A stretch of DNA of 61,828 nt from Clostridiales bacterium Firm_11 (lineage in GTDB: Bacteria > Bacillota > Clostridia > Christensenellales > Aristaeellaceae). Numbering within the stretch: the stretch's first letter is position 1; each line of letters starts with the position of its first letter. The DNA is taken from NCBI GenBank assembly GCA_001604105.1, contig LVAQ01000020.1, positions 1 to 61,828 of the forward strand, read 5' to 3'. The position numbers and the translations under genes were made by a program. Of the stretch, positions 25,996 to 35,520 are shown one piece after another. A model generated the notes under the pieces. The model saw only the letters and a list, made by a program, of their open reading frames with translations, made no database searches and was not told the DNA's origin.

Positions 25996-28311
25996 TCATT
26001 TTTTATCCGATAAGGGCGATTTTTGACCGGATACTTCATCGCCGGTATGCACCAATGTTTGACGGTATTGCCCGGGCGTCGTGTTTTCATACCGCTTGAA
26101 GGCGCGGATCAACGTTTGGCTGCTGCCAAAACCCACGCGTGCGGCGATGGAGGTGATGCTTTCTTCACTGCTGGCCTGCATCAGTTCCTTCGCCTTATCC
26201 ACCCGATAGCGGTTGATGTAATCCAGCAGCCCCGTGCCGTACTCCTTTTTGAAAATGCGGCTTAAATAGGGCAGGGAAATGTCATAGGCATCGGCCACCA
26301 TCTGCACGCTCAGGTTAACGTCAAAATAGTTGGCGGAAATATAGCGCTGGATCTGCTTCATACGGGGTTTGATATCCGCGCTCTTCATTTCCTGGGCGCC
26401 CACCAGGTGCCCGATGATATCGAAAACCACCTTTTCCAGCTCGCTGGGAGAGCGCGCGCTGATCAGCGTTTCCATGGGTTTGAAATCGCTGTAAGCGGAG
26501 GCGATGATATCCGGCTCGATTTCGTGCAGCACGTTGAGCATCATGTTCATGACGCCGAACATCCGGCACCGCATTACGTACAGGTTCATGCCATCGGTAT
26601 TGCTGTAGTAGGACATCACTTCATGGAGCAGCACAGAAGCCTTGGCATAATTGCCCTCCAGCATCAAACTGATGAAATTGCGCTCCGCATCCATAATGTC
26701 ATAGTCCTGCCAGGAGATACCGGCGGAATACATCAACGGGTCAAAGGGGACGACATTGTTCCCCTCCAGCGGCAGAAAATCTGCATATTCTTTCGCGCGA
26801 AGCGCGTTCTGGTAAGACAGTTGGATGCTTTCCAAGCCAGTCTGCGCATCGCCGATATACGCCCGATCCAGCGGTTGCGGGAAACGCTCCTTCAACTGGG
26901 ATAGCAGCGCAACCGTCAAATCGGATACCACCAGCTGCGCCTCGATGGGATCCGTCCCGTTGCCAAAACAGAACACCGCCGCATAGCCGCTGCTCTCCTG
27001 AAAGATGTCAAACCCGCAGCGTCCCGCGCACAGGGGATCCAAAAAGACCTGTAGTACACTCTCGGGATCCGCATCGTTTCCGCTCTTGTTTTGCACGTTG
27101 AAAGCGCCGTCATCTCTGCACAGCCATGCGACGACGAACACATCGCCATTAAATTGGAAGGAATCCTTCTGTCGATCGTCCAGCGCATGGTAGCCGCTGC
27201 TGAGCAATAAGTGGAGGGCGCGTTTGCCCGCAATGTTATCCAGCCGCTTGATTTCGCGTTGCATGTCATTTTCCTCATCCAGCAATTCGGACAACCGCGC
27301 GTTGATGAGGCTGAAATCATCCTTGGCTTTTTCGCTGCCGGATACGCGTTGTTTCAGCTCGTGTACAGGCCGATAGTGCCGCGCGGTGATGTAGTAGGTG
27401 AACAGCAGCCCCAGCGCCAGCGATATGATGCTGACGCCCCAAAACCAATGCCTCGTTTGCGTGACTTCCAGCAGATAAACCTCGGTGGGTATAGAAAGCA
27501 CAAACATCAGGTTTGAATGGGCAGAAGGACTGCTCACGGTCATTGCGTCAGGCAGCGGCTGCGTACCGTTCTCCTTTGCGGAGAGCAGCGTTTGATAATC
27601 CAGCGGGGCGGGGTGGTTATCACAGCTGATGGCCGCGCCTTCCGGCGCCATAAGCCAGGCCTGTCCCTCGGCGTTTGCGCCCGTTTGCGCAAGCACCGTC
27701 TGAATGGACTGCGTATTGATTACCGCGATAAGGGTAATAATAGGCTCTCTTCCTGCGCCGCGCGTGCTCAGGGTACGCAGAAAAAGGATGGTGCCGTCAT
27801 CCAGCATGTGGATTTTGTTATAGTTCATCTGTGCGGTTAACGCAAAAAACGAATCCTCATCGATTTGGAGATTATTGCGCAGAACCGTGGAAATCTGCTT
27901 TTCAGTGGTAAACAGGCGCAGGTTATCCATGAGGCAGTTCATATCGCTGTAATACACGTACAGGTGGCGGAACAGATCCGCCTGAAAGGAGAAATTGCCC
28001 AAATAAGACGCGCGGCGATGTAACTCGTAATACGTTTCCGCATCGTAAGGGAGCGAAAGAAACTTGATCCGCTTGATCTCCGAGGAGATAAAAATTGAAT
28101 CTCCCACGTTATCGATCATTTTGAATTTTTCATCGATCACGCTGGCTGCCTGGTCGATGGCCATCTGGCTCATCTCGTTGGTTTTGGCCGTTAAGCTATG
28201 CTGCACGCCGCTGAAATACAGCACGCCGGCCGTCAGTTGCAGCATCAGAATGCAGGAGTATCCCAGAAACCAGATTGTAAACGTGCGCGATCGCCAAAAA
28301 TGTCCACGCAT
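25996..28311 (-). CDS. Membrane-bound AraC-family sensor-regulator
   Basis: The 771-residue protein has a membrane helix at about 11-32, a large extracytoplasmic dCache-like region (about 35-285) and a second helix at about 293-315. A linker and an AraC/XylS DNA-binding domain (about 655-755) end it, with YISANYFDVNLSVQMVADAY and IAARVGFGSSQTLIRAFKRY as its two helix-turn-helix units. This one-component layout occurs beside Firmicute sugar importers and carries signals straight from outside to DNA. The start at 28311 is preferred for its GAGG site. Its probable target is the adjacent eight-gene operon transcribed in the same direction. Confidence 0.9.
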   Translation of the reverse strand: MRGHFWRSRTFTIWFLGYSCILMLQLTAGVLYFSGVQHSLTAKTNEMSQMAIDQAASVIDEKFKMIDNVGDSIFISSEIKRIKFLSLPYDAETYYELHRRASYLGNFSFQADLFRHLYVYYSDMNCLMDNLRLFTTEKQISTVLRNNLQIDEDSFFALTAQMNYNKIHMLDDGTILFLRTLSTRGAGREPIITLIAVINTQSIQTVLAQTGANAEGQAWLMAPEGAAISCDNHPAPLDYQTLLSAKENGTQPLPDAMTVSSPSAHSNLMFVLSIPTEVYLLEVTQTRHWFWGVSIISLALGLLFTYYITARHYRPVHELKQRVSGSEKAKDDFSLINARLSELLDEENDMQREIKRLDNIAGKRALHLLLSSGYHALDDRQKDSFQFNGDVFVVAWLCRDDGAFNVQNKSGNDADPESVLQVFLDPLCAGRCGFDIFQESSGYAAVFCFGNGTDPIEAQLVVSDLTVALLSQLKERFPQPLDRAYIGDAQTGLESIQLSYQNALRAKEYADFLPLEGNNVVPFDPLMYSAGISWQDYDIMDAERNFISLMLEGNYAKASVLLHEVMSYYSNTDGMNLYVMRCRMFGVMNMMLNVLHEIEPDIIASAYSDFKPMETLISARSPSELEKVVFDIIGHLVGAQEMKSADIKPRMKQIQRYISANYFDVNLSVQMVADAYDISLPYLSRIFKKEYGTGLLDYINRYRVDKAKELMQASSEESITSIAARVGFGSSQTLIRAFKRYENTTPGQYRQTLVHTGDEVSGQKSPLSDKK

Positions 28312-28356
28312 CGGTATGTACCTCGCTGTCGCATTATTCACCAAACCACGGTTTTC

Positions 28357-28384
28357 ATTATAGCGGATTCAATCGAAAAAACAA
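28357..28384 (-). promoter_or_regulatory. Promoter of the AraC-type sensor gene
   Basis: On the minus strand TTGTTT (28384-28379) and TATAAT (28362-28357) are separated by 16 bp, about 45 bp before the preferred start. Confidence 0.6.
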
Positions 28385-28519
28385 AATACGCCCATGCCGT
28401 AAAAGGGCGGATTCCCCGGGTCAGGGGATAGGCAATTCACATTATCCGGATGGTCACTTCTTGTCCATATCCGACACAACAGCGCAAAATCCTACTATGC
28501 CTTTCGCAAATCCCAACGC

Positions 28520-28548
28520 TTGACGCATAGTGCCCGTAACCGTATGAT
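28520..28548 (+). promoter_or_regulatory. Promoter of the esterase pair
   Basis: TTGACG (28520-28525) and TATGAT (28543-28548) are separated by 17 bp, about 137 bp before the first esterase start. The rest of the 374-bp divergent region holds no gene. Confidence 0.6.
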
Positions 28549-28685
28549 AGGCATGACCATCGCCTGGGAAAAGTGCATACCGCCACTGATGTGCCCCGCC
28601 AGGAGCATTCATCGGACAGAGTGACGGGGCGCTCTCGGGTTGCGGCCAGATACCGATCCTACGGATTTGGAAAGGAGCATCATCA

Positions 28686-29516
28686 ATGGCCAATGTTCTG
28701 ATGTCCACCACCATCTTTTCAGATGTTCTCAGCCTGACGGACGGCGTGCAGGTTATCCTGCCCGACGATCGCACAGAGGGCGATTTTCCTGTGCTGTGGC
28801 TGCTCCACGGCGGTTACGGCAACCAGAATGACTGGATTGAGAACACAAAAATACTGCTATACGCCGAGGCGCACAAAATTGCGGTCGTCATGCCGCATGC
28901 GGGTTGTAGCCGCTACTGCAACATGACCTGGGGCGCCGATTACTATGATTATCTGACGGATGAGCTGCCTCGCATCATGAAGCATCTGTACCCGCGCCTC
29001 TCTACCCGCCGTGAGGATACCATGATTGCGGGGCTTTCCCTGGGCGGAAGCGGCGCGCTCTCCCTGGGCATGCGAAACCCGGAAAAGTACAGCGCGATTG
29101 GCGTTTTATCCGCCAGCAGCATCATCCCGCTGGAACATCTGCGCCAGACCACCGCGGGCGCGCCGCCGCCTCCGGGAGGGCCGGGCGGCATGAGTGTGAA
29201 CATGATCAATTTCGGGGTGGAAGATACGGGGGAACTGGCTGGAAACCCCGAGCATGATGTGCTGCTTAACGCCCGTACCATCATTGAGCAGGGCAAGCCC
29301 GCGCCGAAGGTATTCCACGCCGTGGGGATGGAGGACCATGCCTATCCTGTGGGGCTTGGCCTGAAAGCGTTCCTGGAAGGCTTTGAGGGCGATCCCTTTC
29401 GTTATGAATTCCATACCGAGCATGGCAAGCATGACTGGTTCTTTTGGGATCCATGGATTGAGAAGTTCATCGGTGCCGCGATGGAAGACAGGAGGCAGCA
29501 GTATGGCGCTCATTAA
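28686..29516 (+). CDS. Esterase family protein (PF00756), first of a tandem pair
   Basis: The 276-residue protein shows VLWLLHGGYGNQNDW (about 37-51), the nucleophile elbow GLSLGGSGALSLGM (about 116-129) and a late EHGKHDWFFWDPW segment with the catalytic histidine. A glycine/proline-rich insertion (TAGAPPPPGGPGGM, about 156-169) is unusual for the family. There is no signal peptide. Its end overlaps the next esterase start by 14 nt, so the two are co-translated. It resembles tributyrin esterase EstA of lactic acid bacteria. A sugar-linked acyl ester is the likely substrate. Confidence 0.88.
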   Translation: MANVLMSTTIFSDVLSLTDGVQVILPDDRTEGDFPVLWLLHGGYGNQNDWIENTKILLYAEAHKIAVVMPHAGCSRYCNMTWGADYYDYLTDELPRIMKHLYPRLSTRREDTMIAGLSLGGSGALSLGMRNPEKYSAIGVLSASSIIPLEHLRQTTAGAPPPPGGPGGMSVNMINFGVEDTGELAGNPEHDVLLNARTIIEQGKPAPKVFHAVGMEDHAYPVGLGLKAFLEGFEGDPFRYEFHTEHGKHDWFFWDPWIEKFIGAAMEDRRQQYGAH

Positions 29517-30315
29517 GATGCAGTTGTTTTCGGAATGTTTAACCCGCAAGACCCTCGTGAATGTGATCGTTCCCGAGCTGCGCGAAAAACGTGTTCTGCC
29601 AAACGGGAAGTTTCCGGTGGTGTGGCTGCTGCACGGCGCTTTTGACGGCTATCAGGGGTGGGAGCGTTTTACCTCCATCGAGCTGTATGCCCAAAAGCGC
29701 GGCGTGATGGTCGTTATGCCTGATGCGGAAAACAGCTTCTATTCGAATTATCCTTTGGGGCGCTATTACGATTACCTGACCGAAGAATTACCACGTATGC
29801 TCGCCCAGTACTTCCCCATGTCCACCGAGCGGCAGGATACGTTCATCGGCGGCTTATCGATGGGCGGGCACGGCACAGCCCGTATCGCCTACCAGAACCC
29901 AGATCGGTTTGCGGCCATGGGCTTGTTTTCCAGCTGCAACTTTATTGATATGAACCTGCCGATGGCGCCGGGCGGCATGCGGCGACCCTGCAACTTTATC
30001 CGCTGGCAAATATTAGGGTGCGAAGATCGGGATATGCGCACCCTCCGCGGCACCATCCACGATAACCGGCACTTTGCGCAGCTTGCCTCCGAGAGCGGTC
30101 AACCGTTGCCGAAGATTTTCTTCTGCTGCGGCACGCAGGATCACTGCTATCAGGATTGCAAGAACGATGTGAACTTCCTGCGCAACCTCCCCAACCCTTA
30201 CGATGTGGTGTTCTTCGAAAGCACGGGCGTCCATTACTGGGATTTTTGGGATGAGTGGGTGCGCGTATTCCTGCAATGGCTGCCCATCCGTGAGCGCTCC
30301 AACGAGTATGCCTGA
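29503..30315 (+). CDS. Esterase family protein (PF00756), second of a tandem pair
   Basis: The 270-residue protein has VVWLLHGAFDGYQGW (about 41-55), GLSMGGHGTARIAY (about 121-134) and STGVHYWDFWDEW near the end, so the catalytic serine and histidine are in place. The ATG at 29503 has a GGAGG site and lies within the end of the preceding esterase gene. An MAPGGM segment occupies the place of the proline-rich loop of its neighbour. The pair probably arose by duplication. Cytoplasmic deacylation of imported oligosaccharides is inferred from the surrounding transporter genes. Confidence 0.88.
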   Translation: MALIKMQLFSECLTRKTLVNVIVPELREKRVLPNGKFPVVWLLHGAFDGYQGWERFTSIELYAQKRGVMVVMPDAENSFYSNYPLGRYYDYLTEELPRMLAQYFPMSTERQDTFIGGLSMGGHGTARIAYQNPDRFAAMGLFSSCNFIDMNLPMAPGGMRRPCNFIRWQILGCEDRDMRTLRGTIHDNRHFAQLASESGQPLPKIFFCCGTQDHCYQDCKNDVNFLRNLPNPYDVVFFESTGVHYWDFWDEWVRVFLQWLPIRERSNEYA

Positions 30316-30383
30316 GGCGCTTGCGTAACCCCAAGACGCCCCCTGCATCAAACGCAAGGGCGCAGCAACCTGTTTCTGAAAAA

Positions 30384-30421
30384 GGGAGTCGGTGCAAAGC
30401 AGCACTGGCTCCCCTCTTTTT
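30384..30421 (+). terminator. Terminator after the esterase pair
   Basis: A 12-bp stem with two G-T pairs (30384-30395 with 30402-30413) is followed by CTCTTTTT, 68 bp after the second esterase stop. Confidence 0.75.
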
Positions 30422-30888
30422 CGTATTCGGCCATATATAATGCTATCAAGCAGAACGGATTCAGCCTTCCATCAACCGTTTGCGCCAAACATTCTCCTTC
30501 ATCCATTCGTAGATGCGCTCGGCAGCATCGGTGTTCATCCCTTTGTGCTGCCTGCGCTACCGATAGCAGGGGTTTGCCGTGATGCCGCATTGCCTTCCTG
30601 CATCGGCACGGTTTATGGGTGAGGGTAATCAAAAGAACGCGCTAATCAAATTCATGACGTATATGATTAACGGCAATGATAGCCTTCCAATTGAAGAACC
30701 CCATCCAGGCGGCCGCTTTGTTGCCTCATCATGATGCTTTGGCGCCGCGTTGTTGTCTTTGCCATTTCCACCGTTATGCTGCCGCCGCGGCAACAAATCC
30801 ACCCTGCTTACCTGCGGCAAACGGATCGCTCTTCATCAAAGCATGTCCAACATGTCAAAAAAACGAACATGATAGCCATTTAGGGGTA
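30422..30888. other. Intergenic stretch without a clear gene
   Basis: No gene-length frame is supported. A minus-strand microframe at 30461-30538 encodes 25 residues (MNTDAAERIYEWMKENVWRK, then RLMEG). It looks protein-like and could be the tail of a lost gene, but it has no ribosome site. Confidence 0.35.
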
Positions 30889-30917
30889 TTGAGTCACAGA
30901 GGGCGCCCCGCTATACT
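30889..30917 (+). promoter_or_regulatory. Promoter of the second ABC-transporter operon
   Basis: TTGAGT (30889-30894) and TATACT (30912-30917) are separated by 17 bp. The spacer carries the palindrome GGGCGCCC, a possible regulator site. Confidence 0.65.
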
Positions 30918-30949
30918 GCACGTAGTTAAAGTAAAGCAAGGTGATTTTA

Positions 30950-31876
30950 TTGCAGAACCCCCGCATAAGGACAGCTTCGCTTTGGGCGCGGATGGGGCCA
31001 TACCGGTATTTTTATCTGATGCTCATTCCCGTAGTCATATGGTATATCATTTTCTGCTATGGGCCGATGTACGGCCTGGTGATCGCCTTTCAGGATTATA
31101 AAATCACCAGAGGCGTTACAGGCAGCACCTTTGTGGGGCTTAAGCATTTCGCCACACTGATGAACGACCGCTATTTCTGGATGGCGTTTCGCAATACGCT
31201 GGTCATCGCGATCTACCGCATTTGCATCGTATTCCCCATTCCAGTACTGCTGGCACTTTTCCTTAATGAGATTCGGGCGGCACGGTTCAAAAAGATGGTG
31301 CAAACCGCTATCTACCTGCCGCATTTCGTGTCCTGGGTCATCGCGGCTTCCATCGTGATCGCCATATTAAGCCCCGATACGGGGCTGCTGGATGGCATCT
31401 GCAAGACGTTCAAATGGGAAATGCCCATTCTGTTGACCAACCCCAAGGCATTCCGCTCCATTTTGATCGTTTCGGATATCTGGAAGGAAGCCGGTTGGAA
31501 CACGATTATCTATATCGCCACCATCGCAAGCATTGAACAATCCCAGTATGAAGCGGCGTTTGTGGACGGGGCGAATCGTTGGGGGCAAATGTGGCACATC
31601 ACGCTGCCGGGTATCCGTTCTACGGTCATTGTTATGCTCATTTTAACCATCGGGCAGGTCATGGGCACCGGGTTTGATCAGGTGTATAACCTGTATAACG
31701 CGCGTGTGTATGAAACGGGCGATATCATTGATACGTATATCTTCCGCTCGGTACTGGCCGATAACAAACTGAGCTATGCCGCAGCTGCGGGGCTTCTCAA
31801 ATCCGTCGTGAGCACGTTTTTGCTGGTGCTTGCCAATACCGCATCCAGCAAACTGAGTAAAGAAGGCATCTTTTGA
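30950..31876 (+). CDS. CUT1 ABC sugar permease, LplB type
   Basis: From the TTG at 30950 the product has 308 residues; a GTG nine bases earlier is the alternative. I favour TTG because AAGGTGA sits just before it. The protein shows YGPMYGLVIAFQDYKITRG (about 37-55) and the coupling loop YEAAFVDGANRWGQMWHITL (about 205-224), with six helices. It is first in an operon with a partner permease, binding protein, GH5 enzyme, two-component pair and GH2 enzyme. The ATPase is not encoded here. Confidence 0.92.
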   Translation: MQNPRIRTASLWARMGPYRYFYLMLIPVVIWYIIFCYGPMYGLVIAFQDYKITRGVTGSTFVGLKHFATLMNDRYFWMAFRNTLVIAIYRICIVFPIPVLLALFLNEIRAARFKKMVQTAIYLPHFVSWVIAASIVIAILSPDTGLLDGICKTFKWEMPILLTNPKAFRSILIVSDIWKEAGWNTIIYIATIASIEQSQYEAAFVDGANRWGQMWHITLPGIRSTVIVMLILTIGQVMGTGFDQVYNLYNARVYETGDIIDTYIFRSVLADNKLSYAAAAGLLKSVVSTFLLVLANTASSKLSKEGIF

Positions 31877-31894
31877 TGGGGAGGAGCAAATAAC

Positions 31895-32749
31895 GTGACG
31901 ATCCGTAAACGATCCGCAACCGATATCGTCGTGATGGGCGCATTTCTCCTGCTCACACTGCTGATCCTGCTGCCGTTATGGTACGTGCTGGTCATATCGC
32001 TTTCCACCGCAAAATCCTACGCGATGGATTCCATTCACCTGTGGCCGCGCACCATCAGCCTGGCGCAATACAAGCTGGTGTTTGGCAACGCGGAAGTGAT
32101 GCGTTCCTTCGGCGTATCGGTTATCGTAACGCTCGCGGGCACGGCCTTCAGCATGCTCATGAGCATCATGGGCGGGTATTCCCTCTCCAAAAAAGGCATG
32201 CCGGGCAGGCGATTCCTGCTCACGATGGTCATCATCACCATGTTCTTTAGCGGCGGGCTGGTGCCGTACTATTTGCTGGTTCGCAATCTGGGGCTCAACA
32301 ATACGTTCCTGGCGTTGATTTTGCCCATGGCGATCAACTCCTTCAACCTGATTATCCTGAAAAACCACTTTGTTTCCTTTCCCCTGAGCCTGGAAGAATC
32401 CGCCAAGCTGGATGGGTATAACGATGTACAGATTCTCGTGCGCATCGTGGTTCCGCTCTCCATTCCCGTTATTGCCACAATTGCCCTGTTTTACGCGGTC
32501 GGGTACTGGAATGATTATTTTCAGGCGACGCTGTTCATCAGCAGCAACAAAATGTATCCGATGCAGGTGGTGCTGCGCCAGATGATCATCCAACAAACGG
32601 TGGTGGGCTTACGCGGCATGAACGGGCAAACCATCGAGCAGTTCAAAATGGCATGCGTGGTTGTGGGCATGCTGCCCATGCTGGCGGTGTACCCCTTTAT
32701 ACAACGCTTTTTCTCCAAAGGCATCATGATTGGTGCCATTAAGGAATAG
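31895..32749 (+). CDS. CUT1 ABC sugar permease, LplC/MalG type
   Basis: The 284-residue protein starts at a GTG preceded by GGGGAGGAG. It has six helices, the coupling loop EESAKLDGYNDVQILVRIVV (about 167-186) and the usual LplC-type end (FIQRFFSKGIMIGAIKE). It pairs with the LplB-type permease ending 18 bp upstream. The binding protein follows after 47 bp. Confidence 0.92.
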   Translation: MTIRKRSATDIVVMGAFLLLTLLILLPLWYVLVISLSTAKSYAMDSIHLWPRTISLAQYKLVFGNAEVMRSFGVSVIVTLAGTAFSMLMSIMGGYSLSKKGMPGRRFLLTMVIITMFFSGGLVPYYLLVRNLGLNNTFLALILPMAINSFNLIILKNHFVSFPLSLEESAKLDGYNDVQILVRIVVPLSIPVIATIALFYAVGYWNDYFQATLFISSNKMYPMQVVLRQMIIQQTVVGLRGMNGQTIEQFKMACVVVGMLPMLAVYPFIQRFFSKGIMIGAIKE

Positions 32750-32796
32750 TACTCTGCGGCGGCGGTAGCCGACCGTAAGAATAGGGAGGTCAGAAC

Positions 32797-34380
32797 ATGA
32801 AAAGGTTGCTATCCACGGCTGTTGCCATGCTCCTGTCCGCAGTTCTGCTGCTCGCGCTGGTCGGTAGTCCGGCCATCGCGCAGGAAGCGCCCACCACCAT
32901 CCGCTTTGCGCGCGCGGGAAATGTGCAGGATCCAGAGGTGGATCGTATTCTGCTTGCGTTGCAGGCAAAACTCAACATCAAGCTGGAGATCGTCTCCATC
33001 CCGTGGGATCAGTTCCCCAACAAGCTCAACATCATGGTTTCCACAGGCGAGCCGCTTGATTTTGTGCTTTGTGACGCCGGTTCCATGGTTGAAAGCTGGG
33101 CAAACGATGGCCTGATTATCGCCTGGGATGAGATGCTTGCCACCGGCAACTACCCGCTGGTCAACTCGCTGGTCAATTCGCAAATGTACAAGAACTTCAA
33201 AATCAACGGGCAAGTGTACTACAAACCCCTGCCCCTTGTGCCCAACCAGCGCGGTATGTTGATTCGTACCGATTGGCTCCAGAACGTGGGTCTGGAAATG
33301 CCCACCAACCTGGATGAGTTCTACACTGTGCTCAAAGCCTTTGTGGAAAACGATCCCGATGGCAACGGCGTGGATGACACCCTGGGTATCTGGGATTACT
33401 TCTCGCTGCCCTATGTGGAGCGCTGCTTTGCCATCAACGCCCCCAACATGGGCCCCAACTCTTCGGACGCGGTTTGGGTAGAGCAGGCCGATGGTACGGT
33501 GACGCGGTACGAAATCAGCGATCAGAACCTCGCGTCGCTTACATTCCTGCGCAAGCTGTATCAGGAAGGGCTGCTCAAGAAGGATTTCATTACCACCAAG
33601 GTAGATAGCGATATCGGCTATGCCAACTTCTCCGCCGGCAAATACGGCGTGGAGGATACCTCCAACCCGCAACTTGCCTATGAAACGTTGATTGCCATGA
33701 ACCCGGATGCAACCGTGGCGCTGATGCCCGCGCTGGAAGGCGTAAACGGCGTTCCCGCCAACAGCGGCAACAATGGCGGCTCCTGGTGGGGCGCGGCCAT
33801 CACCAGCACCTGCGAAAATCCTGAAAAGGTGATGGAGCTGTTTGAGTACTGCCTGACCGCGGAAGGCCGCGAGCTGACCGAGTTCGGCATTGAAGGCATC
33901 CACTTCACCTCCAAGGAGACCGTTAACGGCGCTACCGTGTATACCATGGATCGCGAAGAATGCGCCAAGGATTGGGATGTTGAATCCAATGGGCTGATGT
34001 ATCCGCTCACGTGGGGCGCCTTCAACTATGGCGAAAACTTCTATATCCCCATCGAGAAGTACGATTATGATTTTGACACCGCCTATCAGAACATGGAAAC
34101 CTGGATCAACATGGATCTGGCGGGCGGCCAGTTTGCCACCTGGGCGGCGGATATCGCCAAGTATTCCATCGCAAGCCCCCTGCTCAACGTAAACAGCAGC
34201 GCCCTGCAGGGCGATACCGGCGCGCTGAAATCCGTGTATGATCAGTATCGGCTAAAGATCATTATGGATGAAAACGTAGACGTAGAAGCTGAGTTTGCGC
34301 AAATGAAGGCGGAATGGCTTAGCGTGGGCGGCCAGGCTGTCATCGACGCGGGCAACGAATACTGGGCGGCCAACAAGTAA
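32797..34380 (+). CDS. Sugar-binding protein of the second ABC importer
   Basis: The 527-residue protein has a signal peptide (basic start MKRLLSTAVAMLLSAVLLLA, cleavage probably after SPAIAQ at about 30). No lipobox cysteine is visible, so anchoring would have to be by an uncleaved helix or another route. The mature part is a long solute-binding protein of the LplA type, with the hinge-region segment IRTDWLQNVGLEMPTNLDEF at about 155-174. It is separated from the downstream GH5 gene by a stem-loop. Confidence 0.9.
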   Translation: MKRLLSTAVAMLLSAVLLLALVGSPAIAQEAPTTIRFARAGNVQDPEVDRILLALQAKLNIKLEIVSIPWDQFPNKLNIMVSTGEPLDFVLCDAGSMVESWANDGLIIAWDEMLATGNYPLVNSLVNSQMYKNFKINGQVYYKPLPLVPNQRGMLIRTDWLQNVGLEMPTNLDEFYTVLKAFVENDPDGNGVDDTLGIWDYFSLPYVERCFAINAPNMGPNSSDAVWVEQADGTVTRYEISDQNLASLTFLRKLYQEGLLKKDFITTKVDSDIGYANFSAGKYGVEDTSNPQLAYETLIAMNPDATVALMPALEGVNGVPANSGNNGGSWWGAAITSTCENPEKVMELFEYCLTAEGRELTEFGIEGIHFTSKETVNGATVYTMDREECAKDWDVESNGLMYPLTWGAFNYGENFYIPIEKYDYDFDTAYQNMETWINMDLAGGQFATWAADIAKYSIASPLLNVNSSALQGDTGALKSVYDQYRLKIIMDENVDVEAEFAQMKAEWLSVGGQAVIDAGNEYWAANK

Positions 34381-34388
34381 AGGCGTAA

Positions 34389-34438
34389 AGAGCGGCCCCG
34401 TGGCGCATCCATGCGGATGCCGCCGCGGGGCTGCTCTT
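34389..34438 (+). terminator. Intra-operon stem-loop after the second binding-protein gene
   Basis: A long GC-rich stem with minor bulges runs from AAGAGC at 34389 to GCTCTT ending at 34438, around an ATGC loop. No T tract follows. It probably limits read-through or stabilises the upstream message. Confidence 0.65.
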
Positions 34439-34464
34439 GCGTTATCAAGATGGGAGGATTCGCA

Positions 34465-35502
34465 GTGGCAACGTTTCGGCATGGCGTAAATCTGGGCGGA
34501 TGGCTTTCACAATGCGAACAACGCGCCAGGCATTTGCACTACGGCAGCTTTATCATCGGCGATGATATTCGCAGGATCGCCGATTGGGGGTTTGACCATG
34601 TGCGCCTGCCTGTGGATAGCACCGTATTTACCAATGCGGATGGGCAGTATGATATGGATGTGCTCGCCTATATCGACCAGTGCCTGTTCTGGTGTCAGAA
34701 CGCGGGGCTTGGGTTGCAGTTGGATATGCACCGCTTGCCCGGGTACTATATTGCAACCCCGCAGCAGAACGACCTTTTTGCGTCCCAACCGCATATGGCG
34801 GAATCACGCAGGCTGTGGCGCATGCTTACCAAGCGGTTTATTGGCACGGGCGCAGCGCTGCGTTTTGAGTTGCTCAACGAGCCGGAATGGCCGTCCACCT
34901 ACCCGGTCAATGATTTCTATGCCGATTTGATCGCCTGCGTACGGGAGATAGACGCAAACCGTGTGCTGGTGATCGGGGGCAACCACTATTCCCATGTAGA
35001 CTCGCTGGAGAGCATGACGCTCTACCACGACCCCGCCATCGTATACACATTCCATTATTACGAGCCGAACCTGTTCACCAACCAGCTGTATCATTACAGC
35101 CGGGGCGATAGGAGCGGCTACCCGCACCCTGTTGACTACCCGGGCATGATTCCCCAGCTGCGCGAATACCTGGATGCGCACCCGGAAAAAGCGGAGGAGA
35201 ACGGGCGGTACTGCTGGATTCCAAACGATCAGGCGCTCATCCATAAGCATCTGCAAAAGGCGTGCGATTTTCAAAACCACTTCCATCGCACCACCTACAT
35301 GGGAGAGTTTGGCGTAAGTTACTATGCGCAAAGCGATGCCCGCTGCGCGTGGCTCAGGGATGTGCTCGCCTTTGCCAATGCTAACCATATTGACTGGTGT
35401 TACTGGACATACAAGGATATGGACTACGGCTTGTTGAATTCACAAGGGAAGGTAATCAGCTGGGCTGTGGTCAATACCTTGCAGGCGGGGTGCAAAGGAT
35501 GA
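34465..35502 (+). CDS. Glycoside hydrolase family 5 (cellulase-fold) enzyme
   Basis: From the GTG at 34465 (GGGAGG site) the product has 345 residues and no signal peptide, so it is cytoplasmic. The GH5 barrel is recognised by FRHGVNLGGWL at the start, GFDHVRLPVD (about 45-54), FELLNEPEW with acid/base Glu139, and YMGEFGV with nucleophile Glu281. Histidines in HYSHVD and YTFHYYEP are at the usual positions. Family members cut beta-glucans, mannans or beta-glucosides. An intracellular enzyme of this type most likely trims imported oligosaccharides. Confidence 0.9.
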   Translation: MATFRHGVNLGGWLSQCEQRARHLHYGSFIIGDDIRRIADWGFDHVRLPVDSTVFTNADGQYDMDVLAYIDQCLFWCQNAGLGLQLDMHRLPGYYIATPQQNDLFASQPHMAESRRLWRMLTKRFIGTGAALRFELLNEPEWPSTYPVNDFYADLIACVREIDANRVLVIGGNHYSHVDSLESMTLYHDPAIVYTFHYYEPNLFTNQLYHYSRGDRSGYPHPVDYPGMIPQLREYLDAHPEKAEENGRYCWIPNDQALIHKHLQKACDFQNHFHRTTYMGEFGVSYYAQSDARCAWLRDVLAFANANHIDWCYWTYKDMDYGLLNSQGKVISWAVVNTLQAGCKG

Positions 35503-35520
35503 TGAAATGTCGGGATTCCC

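Noticed and set aside
30461..30538. 25-residue minus-strand microframe with protein-like sequence
   Set aside because: It is too short and has no ribosome site; it is recorded only as a possible gene relic.
32809..33903. 364-residue minus-strand frame across the second binding-protein gene
   Set aside because: It is an antisense shadow of a well-supported gene, with no start signal or motif.
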